Part shown: piece by piece, positions 28,930-43,400 of the stretch
Position numbering within the stretch: position 1 is the first letter of the stretch
Layout of the letters: every line of letters begins with the position of its first letter
Assembly: GCF_002234675.1 (NCBI RefSeq)
Contig: NC_019868.2
Span: 186,001 to 250,000 of the forward strand
Length of the DNA: 64,000 bases
Direction of reading: 5' to 3'
Origin: Oryzias latipes
Taxonomy: Eukaryota; Chordata; Actinopteri; Beloniformes; Adrianichthyidae
Made by a program: the position numbers and the translations under genes
The notes under the pieces: model-generated
What the model was told of the DNA's origin: nothing
The model's database searches: none
Seen by the model: only the letters and a program-made list of their open reading frames with translations

Positions 28930-28948
28930 AAAACAAGCAACTCTTTAA

Positions 28949-29115
28949 CCCTTGTGCTATCCTAGGCATGTTAACATTGGGAGTGGGGTCATCTAGATCT
29001 TGATCTTCACTGGTGTCCATGGATTACATGAAATCCTCTCCACCTTTATCCACCTTTGTCATGGTAGGGAGAACACCTCAATGGTCATCTTGCCCCCGTA
29101 GGATAGCACAAGGAT
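28949..29115 (+). mobile_element. TTAA MITE, copy 2
   Basis: The left end is CCCTTGTGCTATCCTAG after TTAA (28945-28948). The right end is GGATAGCACAAGG followed by a mutated ATTA. The interior shares the GTCCATGGATTACATGAAAT and CCACCTTTATCCACCTTTGT blocks with the other copies, but has a deletion around the ACCCACTAGACAGTGC block. Confidence 0.85.
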
Positions 29116-32100
29116 TACATGCAAACAGCCAAAAGTTCAGGAGGCAAAAACTGGCCACAACTCCACAAATAAGGGCCACAGGCAGAAGTTGATCCAGAAT
29201 GGAGTGCTGCTCTCCAACAGTAGAATAGGAATTGTGAACACGACACTGCTGCAGCAACAATTCCATGACATTCCCCTTTCAGTTTCTCCTTTTTAAAACC
29301 AAATGTCTTTAAAAAAAACTCTTATTGCAGTTAGAGTGAAAAAGCAGAGCGTATCATTTTTCCTGCAGAGTTAATAAAGAGATTTGCGGTCCCTCTCCAG
29401 AGTTTGAGCTTCGTGTGAGTCACATAGAAGAAAATCAGTCATTTACTGTACCAAAGCAGATGCGACTGGATCATAGGATGTGAAAACAACAAACAGTTTC
29501 TGGCCTTAATTAAGACATCTGAAATGATTTAAGATCCATATACTCAAAAGCATTTCCATCCTAGTTGGGAACAACTGATGCCTGAGTGTTCAGCGGTTTT
29601 TACACTAACATGAGACATTGTTCACAGATTTCTTTGAGACCATTTTATTTGTTGGACAATCAAAGCGCCATCCTGTGGAGGGGATGAAAAGGCTGAAGGT
29701 GCTCAGGATGATGGACAACACAGCACACGCTCTGCACTCTAAACAGATGATTGCTGTAAAAAAAGACCAGAACCGAATGGATCCTACTACCTGCTTAAAC
29801 TGCTTTGTTTGTGCAATTCACGCCAAATACCAATAATACACAACAAAACAAGCACGCCCGCATGAACTTGAGTTCTTTAATCAATAACATTTTTACTGCA
29901 AATTAAAGATTTTCCAAAACAGGAAAAACACTGGTCACATGCTAAAGTCACAGCTGGTTTCAGTGTATTCTGGAGACACTGCACGAAGCTCAACATCATC
30001 AAAGCAAGGTTATCAATCTGCTTGGTCTGGCTTCACATGCTTAGCTTTACCCAAAGGCTGTAACCCAAAGCCTAACCCCTAAGTCTTTTGTTATTTGCCT
30101 GCAAGCACTAGGGCTGCAACAGGAACCCCCGCTGCAGAAGCTGCCACACCATGAGTGATGCTATTATTGGCTTCTGACAGGACATTACAAATGTCTTTGT
30201 GGTTCTTCATTCTGGTTCTATTAAACAGACTGTAAAACACTTGGTGTCAGTGGGGCGTTATAATCGCAGCAGTAATAAATGACACCCTTTCTCTCTAGAG
30301 CCAGAGGACATTTTTTACATTTATTATTCAAAGTTTTGTCTTTTTCAAAGCTCTCCGGTCTGATCTTTATCCAAACATTTTTCTGTACTTGTACTACAAC
30401 TAGCAAAGTCTGCAGTACAACAACTACTGATGATGATTGGCAGAGACACCCATCCTGATGTCTGTACACTAACTTCCAGACAGTTACACGATTGATATTA
30501 AAGGTCATTTATTAATTTTATAGATCTTAATGTCCTTTTTTAATTTTAAATAAAACCTCCCATATTCATAGGTGCTGGTTTGTTAACCGACAAACAGGAG
30601 AGACATCGGTTTCCCTCATCTGGAGTAGAGTCTCTGCAGATTGTTGTTGAATATACGTAAGACACTTTGGTTTCAAACTTTCCTTTTCAGGTCTTTTACC
30701 ACAATAAATGTTGCAACATTTCTTTTATATTTCTACTTGTTTTTTTTTAGGGACCTAATTAATTTATGAGACTTGTTTTCTACTGTACTTCATAGATTTA
30801 TGTTTATGTATGAAAACACTTTTTTGCATTTATTTCCAGACTTTATCGGTTTGCTAGTTTTATTATGTTGGCATCATTTTTGTGTCATTTTATGGACAAC
30901 TGTGTTTTTCAACCCACAGTGGCTGTTCATGAGCCGCACATTTTCTTTCATTTTTAATTCAATTCAGATACCAATGAGTTTGGTGTGAGTGACAGCAAAA
31001 GACAGATGCAGAAAGTCCTCCTCATGCCTGGAGTCAAACCTGTTTAGTAATGATTACATTAGGTCCATTTCAACTACTTCAGTAACTGTTTAGAAACCAA
31101 AGAACAGCACTACGCCTAATCATTGCTTCACCTTTCTAATTCTATTGCAGATTGATTCTACCTTCTCCTAAAAAATGCTGTAAACCAAAAATATTGCTAT
31201 ACATTTTAACATTTATATTTGCATTGCTGATGTATTTTCTAATATTAGCACATTGAATTTATTTATTGCTTCAAGCTATTTTTAGTGAGGGGGGGGGGTA
31301 CACTGCTTGTTGGGCTTATTTGTTGTTGAAAAAATAATGATGTGGGATTATACAGCAGGTGCTGTTGTACTCAAGTTGTACTTGCATGTTTTCAGTTCAG
31401 TGTTTTCTTTTACTTCCTTACTAAACTCTCTGAAGTGGAGGAGTGCCTGTTGGTCATGACTACAGTCATTTAGGAACTACCCAGCACTATATCCTACAGT
31501 TATACTGTTTGGGGACAGCAAGGCTGTTCATTAACACAGGTGACAGGTTCCTTTTCATCTGCTAGTTTTGCTCTTGCTCACTTGTTTGGGTGTTTGTACA
31601 GACCGCAGAAACTGGCTCCATGTAAGACTAGAGAGCTGATGAATGAAACATGGAGCTGCTGTCACAGAATCACCTCCCAGATGGTGCTCACACTCATCCC
31701 TCGTCATTTCATGAGTGCTCACTTTAATTACGGTTTGCTGAGGGGAAGACGGCAATAAGGATATGAGCTGCACCTTGTTGCCTGCCTGCGGATTTGTCTC
31801 TGTTCCCTGATCGATTTAGCATACATTTACCTGGGACCAACCTTGCCTGAGAGCATGTTAATAAAGTATATGTGAAATGTCAACTGAAAAGCACCACTGA
31901 AGTAATCTGGCATGTTTATGATCCATTAACCGGAGGAGCAGCCGACTCTCCGTCTTCAATCCATCACCTTGAAGTAAACATGAGCTTTAATATTGATTAC
32001 CTTCAGGTGCAGATTACAAAAAAGACATTTGGAGTAAAAAGGCTGAGCTTTTAATTAGGGACAACCGCTTCAACATTTTTACCAAGAAATCCAAGCAAAA

Positions 32101-32937
32101 CTATAATAAGTAAATTAAACAAATGGACACACACACACACACACACACACACACTGAGCTCTGTTTCTGAATTTTACTCTGTTAAAAATGATTTACAGAG
32201 CATTTCAGGAATGTATGGTCTTTCTTTTGACACTTTTGTATTTTTTATATTTATATCATTCTTTTAAATAAAGCAGTGGCTCACAAACAAGAAGTTGTTT
32301 ATGATCATATTTTGAAACGCATTTGCACAATTAACCAAATAATTATCTTTCTCTGCTGTTGTGTCTATCACAACTGCACAAATTTGGGTCCTTTGTTGTT
32401 ACATATAGATATTACTTTGTTATCATGTAGTTTCAGACAAAACAGCAAAAAAAAAAAAGTTACAAGTGCAACATTTTTCACAGATCTGTCAATTTGACAA
32501 TTGTAAATAAAACATTTTTTTATTGAATTGGTTTGGCGTTTTCATATCCAATTCTTTCCATGTCTCTGGAGTTTTGGTACCTATTAACCACGGCTGTGTT
32601 TCCCCAATGTATACAATCAATGCTCCCAAGCTTCTTACTTATTTATGCAGCACTTTGAATTGCCTCTGTGAATAAAGAGATTCTGTTCAAGTACAAGGTG
32701 CTTTTGATTTGCAAGACTTGAAATAAAATACAAAATTCTTTTCAAAGTGCATCTGCATTGAATCAGGGTTGACAGTAATAACATCTCCTGTCAGTGAAAC
32801 AGTATTGCTTCAAAAGACAAAGACAAGTGGATGAGGTCACTATTTCCAATTTCCTGGGTAATCGCTGATAGGAAGGCTACTCGGAAAACGCAGCTGCACC
32901 TTGTCAGCTTTGTCTTGTGAGGAGGAGTTTCAGGTGG
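29116..32937. other. Intergenic, no gene seen
   Basis: AT-rich sequence with no convincing coding exon. A G-run lies at 31289-31297 and an (AC)14 microsatellite at 32127-32154. Short open frames have no splice or protein support. Confidence 0.45.
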
Positions 32938-33001
32938 TATAAAAGAAACAGCCTGGGTGAACCGGGATCAGCTGTGAGGAGAGGTCATTGCTCACCTGGG
33001 G
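32938..33001 (+). promoter_or_regulatory. anxa5: anxa5 TATA box and untranslated exon 1
   Basis: TATAAAAG lies at 32938-32945. About 55 bases downstream a short exon ends at 33001, with a GTAAG donor at 33002. This pairs with the acceptor before the ATG-bearing exon at 33094, so it is the likely core promoter plus noncoding first exon. Confidence 0.65.
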
Positions 33002-33131
33002 GTAAGAACATTAACCCACCATAATTGATGCTGACACAAGGATTAAGATATGACGACTGAAAATGAACTCACCAATTATCGTTTTTCTTGCAGCTGGAAA
33101 GACTTACGTCAGAACTTAACTGGTGAAAGAG

Positions 33132-36100
33132 ATGGTAAGTGTTTTTTTGATGTCTTTGTCCTAAATTTCTAAAAAACCTGAGAAACACAGTTTAGCCAAA
33201 ACAGCTGAGGTCAGTGTAAGGGCTTCTGCTCGTCTTTGTGTTGGAATAATAAATAATGAAGTGTGTCTCAATACTTGAAAGGTCAGAGTCTCACAGATAG
33301 TTAGGCTTCACAAACAGTTCCAGAATGGGACGTGCATGCAACACTGTTTTCTAGTTGAAGTCATTCGTTTTTCCAATGTCTTTTTCTAATAGCTGTTGAG
33401 ATCGGTTTTGTGTGGATGTTACGATGGCTCTTTATTTCACTAAAATGACAGAATTAAGTTCAATGGTAGTAAACATTTAGTTACATGATGCCCATTATGC
33501 TGGAATTTGCAAAAAAGGAAACACTTTACCCGACAACAGCGGATTTAACAGATTTCTTATCTTCTTCAGCTTGATGAGACCCATCAGAAAGTCAGAGTAG
33601 GAGAAGTGATAGGCACGGTTTCAGTTGGTAGTTGTGCTCCACTTTGCACAGTATTGCATTACACTATGAATGGAAACTGCAGGCATTTGTGTCTGGTGTG
33701 TCTCCATTGGATTACAATTTCAGGAGCAAATTAGAGACAATGCTGCTTGAGGTACTGTGTCTTCAAACAGCAGTGTTAGGCCCTAATATCAGCATCGATT
33801 CATTGAGTAAATCCTCACCTACACTGTTCAACTGTTTTCTGTCATGCATTTCTTATGTTGCTAATGTCAAAATAAAGACTGACAACACAAAACAAACAAT
33901 TACTAAAATTAACTAAACCTTGATTTAGACTATTGACTATTGGTCATTTGTTATAAAATATTTTAAGGAGCCAATACAGTTTAGCTGTGTACGCAGAGTG
34001 TTTCTGCATGGAAGGGAAAGGGTCTTTGACTGCTACAGCTGGGTGTTGTTTCCTTTTTTTAAGACAAATTCATAGTGTAACAGTTTTTTTTAGTGTAGCT
34101 AATAAATCACATCATATTCTGGAGCCGGTTTAGCTCGTGCTGGTTTGCGGTGCCTTCCGTCCGTGAAACCCAGGTTCAAATCTGGGCTGCTCCCTGTTTC
34201 CTTCTCTACCTTTGTGCCGGTCCCAAGCCCGGTTGCTTTGAGAGGGTTGCGTCAGGAAGGGCATCCGGCATAAAACATTGCCAAGTTTACCATGCGACTT
34301 GTTTGCTGTGGCAACCCCTGATGGGAAAAGCCGAAAGAGAAACAACATTCTGGAGTTCAAACACATGAATAGATTCTATATTAAGACTTATTTTCAAGAA
34401 TAATACAAGTGTGTCCAGACTTTAGAATTAAACATGGGAGGAACATTTTCCATTTCTGGGCAAAGACTTCATCTCCTCAAATACTGTAGTTAGATGCACA
34501 CCAGCAAGCTCTCCTCAGCAACGTGCAAACACACAGTCCCCTCTCTATTGTAGTCTACAATCACGGCTTCCATAAACACAGAGAATCTAGTCACTCAAAA
34601 AGATGAGCAGCCATGAAGCTTGCTCAGTCAATGATCCTTTACTGGTTAAGACCCTGAACCGTTTCATATTTGATCCCAACAAAATAATAACGGCAGACAA
34701 TCTACCTCAAACATGGTTGACAAATAGAATCAGTGCTGTAAGAGCAACAGATGCTTGCTGAAAACAGATGATGTAAACTAGTCACATATCCCCGTCACAG
34801 ACGTCTCAAAGTGGCAGACCCTCGTTTCTGTTTTCATGAAAAAAAAGTTATTTTGTTATGTATGTACAATAGAAATAAAAAAGGCAATGGCGTGTTACCA
34901 TTCTGGCCTGAGAGGTATCCCCCTTGCAACCCATCTAAGGTGACTGAAGAAATGCTTTGTATTGAAAAAGCCTGAGAGGCAACAATAATGCCACCTCCAC
35001 CTGTGTGAACCTAGGTCACAGACACAGCTCAGGCAGATTAATTACTATTTTTTCCAACAGATAGCATTTTCCCTGGAGAAATGCTGTATTGCCCTAAAGT
35101 TAGGCAAATCTTATTTCTTATACAAACTCAATAAGGAAAGGGTTCCACCTCATTTAGCTTAAATTCAAAGCTCTGCCTCAGAGTTTAAGCTGACAATGTT
35201 CAAACCCATGTGAGCGTTTCAATGACTACTGGCAATATTCTGTAGAGCTGCAATCAACACGTTTACAGCCAATTTCAACATTTTGAATTTTGTTTTGCCG
35301 CCCAATGGAACATTACTGCTGTGGGTGAACTGCTGGCAGCCAGACAAATGGCATCAAACACATTTCAGGCTTAAACTGTTTGCTGAAATGATCTTTAGCA
35401 GGTCTTGCTGCTGGTTTGTTGCTTTTGAATTGGAAAGTCAAATTACATGTGGCTGGTTGGACAACTGTCATTCATCAAGAAAAAAGAAATCATCTGTCTT
35501 GAAAACTTGTTTGTTTGATATTTAGAGACGTTGCTTATATGTGTAAATGTGTTTGTGCATTATGAACACACCATTTACAAAACAAGGTGGTGAAAAGAAT
35601 GTACAATAAAATACAAAGTTTTGTTTTTGTATTATTTGTTTGTGTGGCTTTACCTTCCTTCCTTCCTTTAGGAGTACAGAGGCAGTGTCAGACCTTTTGT
35701 CAGCTTCAATGCCAAACACGATGCTGAAGTCCTTCATAAGGCTATGAAAGGAATAGGTGAGTCTTTCTAATCCAGTGCTCTACCACATGCTGTGCCAGCC
35801 TTTTTCAATCATTATTTTTAAGAACCCAAAACCTTCATGCATGGTATTCTTCATATTATTATCAGTTCTGAGAATTTACTGACATAATTCCTAATCTTTG
35901 ATCTTTATATGTTGAATACATTTAGCATGAAATTAAGGTTTTCATTACCCTTGTGCTATCCTAGGCACTTTTACATTGGGAGTTGGGTCATCTGGACCCA
36001 CTTGTGATTGTGTATCAGGACTTGTTCTGGTTCCACAATCTTAGTGCTCACATGGATTTTGTGGCGATGAACTTGGCTGAGCGGCAATTGGCCCAAAAAG

Positions 36101-37332
36101 TTCCAAAAATGGCAATCCTTCTAATGTGAGGTGGAGGAGTAAAACAATTTCAGATACAAAAAGTGTGGGGGTTTTTTAATTAGCAAATTAGGATTCAGTA
36201 GGATTCAGTGTTGACATATATTTTTTTCTCTTCCACCTGCTTCGTCAATGTTGCCTGTTAACTTTTAATGTTTATTGTACATATATTTTCATCTTGCAGG
36301 AACACATGAAGATACCGTTCTCATGCTTCTGACATCTCGCAGCAATGATCAGCGCCAGCAAATAAAAACTGCATACAAAAAGGCATATGGAAAGGTAAGT
36401 CAACATATGTTATCACAAAACCTCATCATCCATCAAATGAGTTAACTGAATTCCATTAAACTGGGAATAAATACACAAATAATTGCTGTAATGGATAAGA
36501 AAAAATGTCCCATTGGAGCACTTGAAGGTTGGAGGATATGGAGCTGAAGTCAAAAGCCCTTGATTAGGAAGCAACGTTTTAACCCTTGTGCTATCCTAGG
36601 CACTTTACCATTGGGAGTTGGGTCATCTAGACCCACTAGACAGTGCTCTGAACCTTTTTTCTTCAATGATTTGTGATCTTCACTGGTGTCCATGGATTAC
36701 ATGAAATCTTTCCACAAGGGTTAAACAGTCGGGCAAAAAAGTATTTAGTCAGCCACCAACTCTGTAAGTTCTTCCACTTAAAAAGATTAGAGAAGCCAAT
36801 AATTTTCATCATAAGTTTACCTAAATTATGAGAGAAAAAATAAGAAAAACAATCACATGTTTCATCTTCAGTGTCCTTGCTGATGGAAGGAGGTTTTCAG
36901 TCAAAATCTGACCATACACGGCCCCATCCATTCTTTCCTTTACATGGATCAGTCGTCCTGGTCCCTTCATTGAAAAACAGTCCCAAACCATGATGGTTCT
37001 GTGACACAGGTAGATTCTAGTGGATCAGATTCTGTGTAAGGAGCTGAACAACCAGATGCAAGTTTTCAAAATGTTTATTGTGTCCAGTCCTATAGTGTCC
37101 GGCCTCCAGCAGTCCAAATGCTCCAGGATGATTAGAGGAGCATGCAGTCAAAACCCCATTTATCTGAAAGAGGGGTGGGTCGCAACCACACCCCTCTGCT
37201 GTTGTTCGTCGCGTCCCCTCTCCACTTTCCAGTTCCATGGTCCACTGGTTCCACTTTGCTGTCCCTGGTCATGTGGCCGAGCCCAGACTCTACAATGTCC
37301 AATTCCTGGGGCTGGCATGCTTCAAGCACCAC

Positions 37333-37407
<75 letters not shown>

Positions 37408-40400
37408 AAAACACCACACGTGCAGCCTCCATCCTGGTGCTCCAAAACACCACGCGTGTGGCTCCCATCGCTGGTATTCCAACACTGCTTGTGCAGTTCT
37501 TGTGGTGCGCCTCTTTTTTCCCGCCCCAAGTCCAGCTGTTCATCCTTTTTAAAGGATCAAAACTCCAACCCACCTTGATCACACACACCTGTGACTCATC
37601 ACCAGATTTGCCATGAGCCATTCAAGGGCCCTTGGAGTTTTATGTTGCACAACCAGGATCAATAAAACAAAAAAGATTTAAAAAACCAAATTGTAAAGGT
37701 AGGAAAAAAGAATCACCCCGTTACAGTTCCACCCCCATGCTTTACAGTAGGTATGGTGTTCTTTGGATGCAACTCAGCATTCTTTCTCCTCCAAACACGA
37801 CCAGCAGAGTTTAAGCAAAACGTTCTGTTGTGGTTTCATCTGACCATAGGACATTCTCCCAATCCTCTTCTGGATCATCTAAATGCTCTCTAGCAGACAG
37901 TAGACGGTTCTGCACATGTACTGACTTTAGCAGGGGGACACGTCTGCCACTGCAGGGTTTGAGTCCCTGGTGGTGTAGTGTGTTCCTGATGGTACCTTTG
38001 TTACTTTGGTCCCAGCTCTCTGCAGGTCATTCACTAGGTCCCCTGTGTGGTTCTGGGATTTTTGCTCACCGTTTTTGGGGGTGAGATCTTGGCGGGTTCT
38101 CAGATGGAGGGAGATAATCAATGGTCTTGTATGTCTTCCATTTTCTAATAATTGCTCCCACAGTTGATTTCTTCACACCAAGCTGCTTACCTGTTGCAGA
38201 TTCAGTCTTCCAGCCTGGTGCAGGTCAACAACTTGGTTTCTGGTGTCCTTAGAAAGCTCAACAGAAATTGTTTTCTCAAGAGAACAAAATACATGTTTAC
38301 TTATTTGGAGTAGAAAAAAATGATCAGTTTGTCAGCAATGTAAGACAAAATTGTAAAAACAAGATGATCACTAGATGATTAACTTTTCGTTGATTACTTT
38401 AGTCGTGGTTTAACACATGGAAATTTACCTACTGTTTGCTATTTTTTGGTTAAAACTACATTACTGTAGTTTTACAGTAATGTAGTTACATTATATCATA
38501 GTTACTGATGGAATGGGTTGACAGGTATCTTTATAAAGCTAACCATCTCTAACAGGTGCTTCTAATTTGGGATTGGAGGGAGTGGAGGCAGACTAATAGG
38601 TCTTTAAGGGTCAGAATTCTTGCTGAGACAGGTGTTCGGCCAGGGACATACTTATTTGCAGCATAGCATACAAACAAATGATTTAAAAAATCATGTAATG
38701 TGATTTCCATATTTTATTTAGATTATGCCTCTCACAGAAGATGAAAATGTCAGACCCCTCCATGATTTCTAAGTGGGACAACTTGCAAAATCACAGGTTG
38801 TATAAATACTTGTTCGCCTTACTGTATGTCAAGAAACCAAACTAAAAGAAAATATTAGAAGGCGTAGTAGTTGTCGTCTTCCTTAGAGAAGGTCCCTCGT
38901 GGTTTTTCTTGATCAAATAAACTTTAGTAGAACCTAATGCAAAAGCAGTCCCAATGAGAAACTCATTTACCATCATGTCCTTCTGGTACAGTGATTAAAG
39001 TGGCTCATATATTTAAAGACATACTGATTTATATACAAATCTGTTTATGAAGGATTCTGTCTCTGTCAACATTAATGCTTACTTGATTGGCAGGACTTAG
39101 TCAGTGCTCTGAAATCTGAGATCAGCGGGTTGTTTGAGGATCTGATTGTGGCCTTGATGATGCCCCCAATCTCTTATGATGCAACTCAGCTGCACAAGGC
39201 TATCAAGGTAAGCAATGAGAACTTTCTTCAACTCTCTACATATACATCTATATCATTTATTCTGGTGCAGAACATTTAAAAATGTTTTATCTAGCATCAA
39301 TCAATGTTAATGTTGACTAGAATTGCATAAGAAAAAAAAATTCTTCTCCTGCCTTAAACTTGATTAAATATAGTCCGGCACCTTTGCCCTGTTTATCATG
39401 AACATGTTTATGAATGAGGCCTTTGGTGCATAACTACATTTCCAGCAGCTATTCTGCTCACACACTGTGACAGTTCTCTTCCCAGTCACTCAGTCACAAA
39501 TGTCTGAAACAGCTCCAGTTCTGAGGAGGAAAAATGTGCAGTGTGCTGGATTGTTTAAAGGTTGATTTATCTGATAAATGTGTTTTTTGTTGTTTTTCTT
39601 TTGGTCTGCAGTGAATGCAGCATTAGTGTACAGTATAGCATGAGCTAATCTGGTTTTGTAAGTTGGATAAATGTTCCTGATCCCCTGTTCTGACTAGTAC
39701 TTCCGCACAAATTGACTTGATTGGTTTAGCAGATATGTTCATGCTACAGACTTCCTATCTTGTGTAACTTGCCATTTAGTTTATAAAACTCAAACCTATA
39801 ATTATCTGTTGACCAAAGCATCAGCCTTTGCTGCAGACACTAGACATGTTTTTCTTTGCTGGGGTATAGTGCAAAAGTAGAGTAACACGTCTATGAGCTC
39901 AAGCTTCTCAGCAGGCACCATTCAAATGTTCTAAAAAAAACTTAATTCAAGACAAACGTTACCACCTCAAAAAATATGTAGCCTTGTTTCTGTCTTTAAG
40001 AGATGTTCCAGAAAACTAGCAGAATGAACACAATAGAATAGCAAAAACTTAAGAGAGTATGGACTCAAGAAGAACAAAGAATGTGCAGAGTTTGCTAACA
40101 GACCAGACACTGAACAGACTATTTTCAGACAAATAATTTCTTTTGGTTTTTGTCTGTTACTGAATAGAAAAATGTCATGCAGAGAAGAAGAAAGATGGCT
40201 GTTACAAACTAAAGAAAAAGAAATGATAGTTGAGGAGAAAGAAATATTAAAAAAGGGTTCGGAGAAACACAGAAAGATGGCAGGAAAAGATAATATTACA
40301 AAGACAAAAGTGTTCTAGATTTTGCCCAACCAGAAAAACTGAAAAGAGAGTTTCTAAACTTTTGTCAGGATGCTTGCCCTTCCAGTACGTCATACACTGA

Positions 40401-43400
40401 CAGATGTTGTTCCGCTAGATTCATGAGATAAGCTGATGCATTTTAGTGCCTTTTAAAGTTTACATCATGAGCTGACTACGGCCAAGTACTGGAGAATAAG
40501 TGTGTTGTGTTTTTGAAGAAGGCTGGACGCTCTGATTGCTGGTTAAAAGGTCCATTTTGAGGAGCCCAGAGTGTGTGAAAAACCAATTGATTGTATTGAC
40601 AAAAACACAGAACAAATATTGATGGATCATAAACATGTCTGTTCCATGTCAAGGAACATGGGGGTTGGATGTGTTGTTGAAAGTGTTACCCACAGAGTTC
40701 GTTGGTCAACGTGAAGTTGATGGTTCAGTGTTCATAGCTTCTGTGGTTCTGAGGTGGGTAGCTCGCCATCATGTCTTTGTCTGAAATTCCAAGGGTTACA
40801 ACAGCAACAACAAAAAAACCTGACAGTTGTGGATAGTTTTTTTGATTCTTGTGGGTTTGGCTCTAATTCCTCGCCGGAATTTAAATTTCTGGTCTATGAA
40901 ACGCCGTTCACAACGCCGCCACAGCAGTGAAATCAGCTGGAAGCTGGAAGCTCTGACCCAACCTGGATGTTTTTAAGGGGTTTTGGCCTTGCCACAAAAA
41001 GGGTGTGGGTCGGTGCTTTCAATTATTTAACTCTTGGTGTGCAGGGTTGGAGTGTGCAAGTGAGAAGTGAAGAATAATTAAATACATGTTGAAATAATTA
41101 AATATCATTCACACTTCTGTACTAACCTACACATTCCTCAGTGAACAAAGGCAACAAGGTTAACCCTAACCCTAGGAAAACCTGTTTACAAACTGCATCT
41201 TTGACTTGTTTTTAATTCAAGAGCTGCATCAAAACTTGTTTTTTTCTTCAGTCATTTTCATCACCTATCAGCCTCCTTAATGATACTAACTTTAGGTCCT
41301 CTAATCTAGTCATTCTCATATAAGGTTAAGAGTCATTTCCATCCTTAAAACAGCTTCAGCAGAAAAGGGCTCATCAGCGTGAAAAGACAGAACTCCTATT
41401 GGGTGTGTTACAAATCCATGGCTTTGATCTTATCTATGCACAGAGCAGGTTACCACTTTCTTAACCACTGATTAACGTCTCATATGCCAGTGGCAGATAT
41501 TAATAAATGTAAGCAGATTAAACTATACGTCCTTCCTATGAGGGCAGGATCAACTTTGTTGCTTCTGTTTTAACTGGCATCTGTCAACTTCACTCAGATG
41601 AGATCATGACAAACATTTAGTGAGCAGCAATAATGCATGTCTGCTCTGAACAGTGTTTGGCTCTTATTTTACTGTATGCGCGTGTGATGCAGATTGTACT
41701 TGTGTATAGTGACAATAAAGGCATTCTATTCTATTCTATTCTATTCTATTCTATTCTATTCTATTCTATTCTATTCTATTCTATTCTATTCTATTCTATT
41801 CTATTCTAATAACTGGTGCTGACTGCACTCTACCAATCTGCCAATTGGGATTGCAGGTCATTCCAGAGCATGTTGTCCTTTGGTTCTGGCTTGCTGGTCT
41901 TAAACTGTGAATTTAACGAGGAAGTAGAACACAGGCTTTGAGATTTTACTGACTGCATTTACAGAACTATGATAAAAGCATAGTAATTCCAATGCACAAG
42001 TGCTGCCATCCTTTCTGAAATCTTGATATTGAATCATTTGTGGCAACATGGATAAAAGAGGTTCAACAACGCTACCTGGGGCTGGTCTGCCCCAGAAAAA
42101 GACTACAGAAAGGCAGGTGTAGGTCCTATTTTGAACCAAGAGGTGTTGGTTTGCTTTAAAATATAATTTATTAGACTTTAGTTAAAAACAATGTTAAGAC
42201 AATCCTTTATAAAACAATCCTTAATAAAATCAGTTAAAGTATTCCAGAGGGGGAGCTTACCAAGGTGGTTAAAACTACACGAAAACACAAGCAATCAACA
42301 CCATATGTTGTGAATCACTGCACACGTGATGGAAAACCACACAGCACACTGGAACCCACCACCAGACAGCAGTCCACCACCTCGGCCTCCCACCTCCTGA
42401 AACAAAAGTAATAACATTCACACAATTACACAGGGAAAATAAAAGGTGATCAATGGTCAAGGGCGTCGGGTAAGCCGCCCGACCGCCGCCGATCAGCAGG
42501 TGGGAACCATCCACAGTCCAGCGAGACGCCACAGCACAAAGAGGTCTCCTCTGTGTAGCTGGGATTTCCTGTCCCAACCGGTCCCACCACAGCGGGAGTA
42601 GGGACCCGTACAGGAGTCACAATTTAGAAACAGCAAAGGCAACCCAGCAGGGGGGCAAGGAAGGCGTGCAGACAAAACACGTTTTCTGCAGAAAAGAAAT
42701 TAGAGCATTGATTGTTAAGCGCAGGAAGGCCAGCTTAACAAACCGGTCACGGAGAGGAGGTGCAGATCTAGGTGAAACAGTCCACGTCACACTTGCAGGC
42801 TACTGTCGCCACGCCGCAGATCCGCCAAAACACGGCCGATTGCTCATGGAAAGGAAACTGTAAACGAGTCTGCCTACCTGCCTGTCTGCTCCCGTTCCCA
42901 CTTCCCGATGCCTCGATGTACGGCAACAACAAGAGGTCATAAAAGAAAGGAGGAGGAGGGCTTTTAAAGCCCCATCTCCAGATTAACTTGGCTGTGTCAT
43001 TCGCAGCCTCATAATTAGAAGGCTTGTCCTACTTACCACACATTAATAAGAATGAGAAAATGCTGCTGCATGGAAACAGTTCCAACAGCATGAGACCAGT
43101 TACCGGTACTAGACTAACAAAGGCAAACATGTAAAAATGTAAAGAAATGAATGTTCTGGTCTGTGCAGAAATCTTTTTTTTTTCATGCTGATGCCAGCTG
43201 TCAAAAAGAGAAATCCCGTGAAAAACAAAGCATGTACATATTTACATTTGACACGCATTTCCTTCAGCTTAATACTACGGATGACTTAAAGCACAAAGTA
43301 GCAAACAAATATTTGTAGCTGTCACATACTGTATATGTAAACTAACCTTCAATACAATCGTATAATATTTTTGTCAACACCAAAGTAGTTCTAGAACAAA

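Noticed and set aside
28697-29020. A 107-codon minus-strand frame beginning MDTSEDQD.
   Set aside because: Its start is MITE sequence (the same MDTSED appears at 433 in another copy) and it runs into a SINE fragment.
37020-37621. Frames with long Leu, Ala, Cys, Gln or Ser runs.
   Set aside because: All are translations of the CTG repeat in different frames and strands.
42150-42960. A possible coding gene in the large anxa5 intron.
   Set aside because: Open frames on both strands are short and composition-driven. It looks like an inserted element, but I found no ends or target duplication, so no family is claimed.
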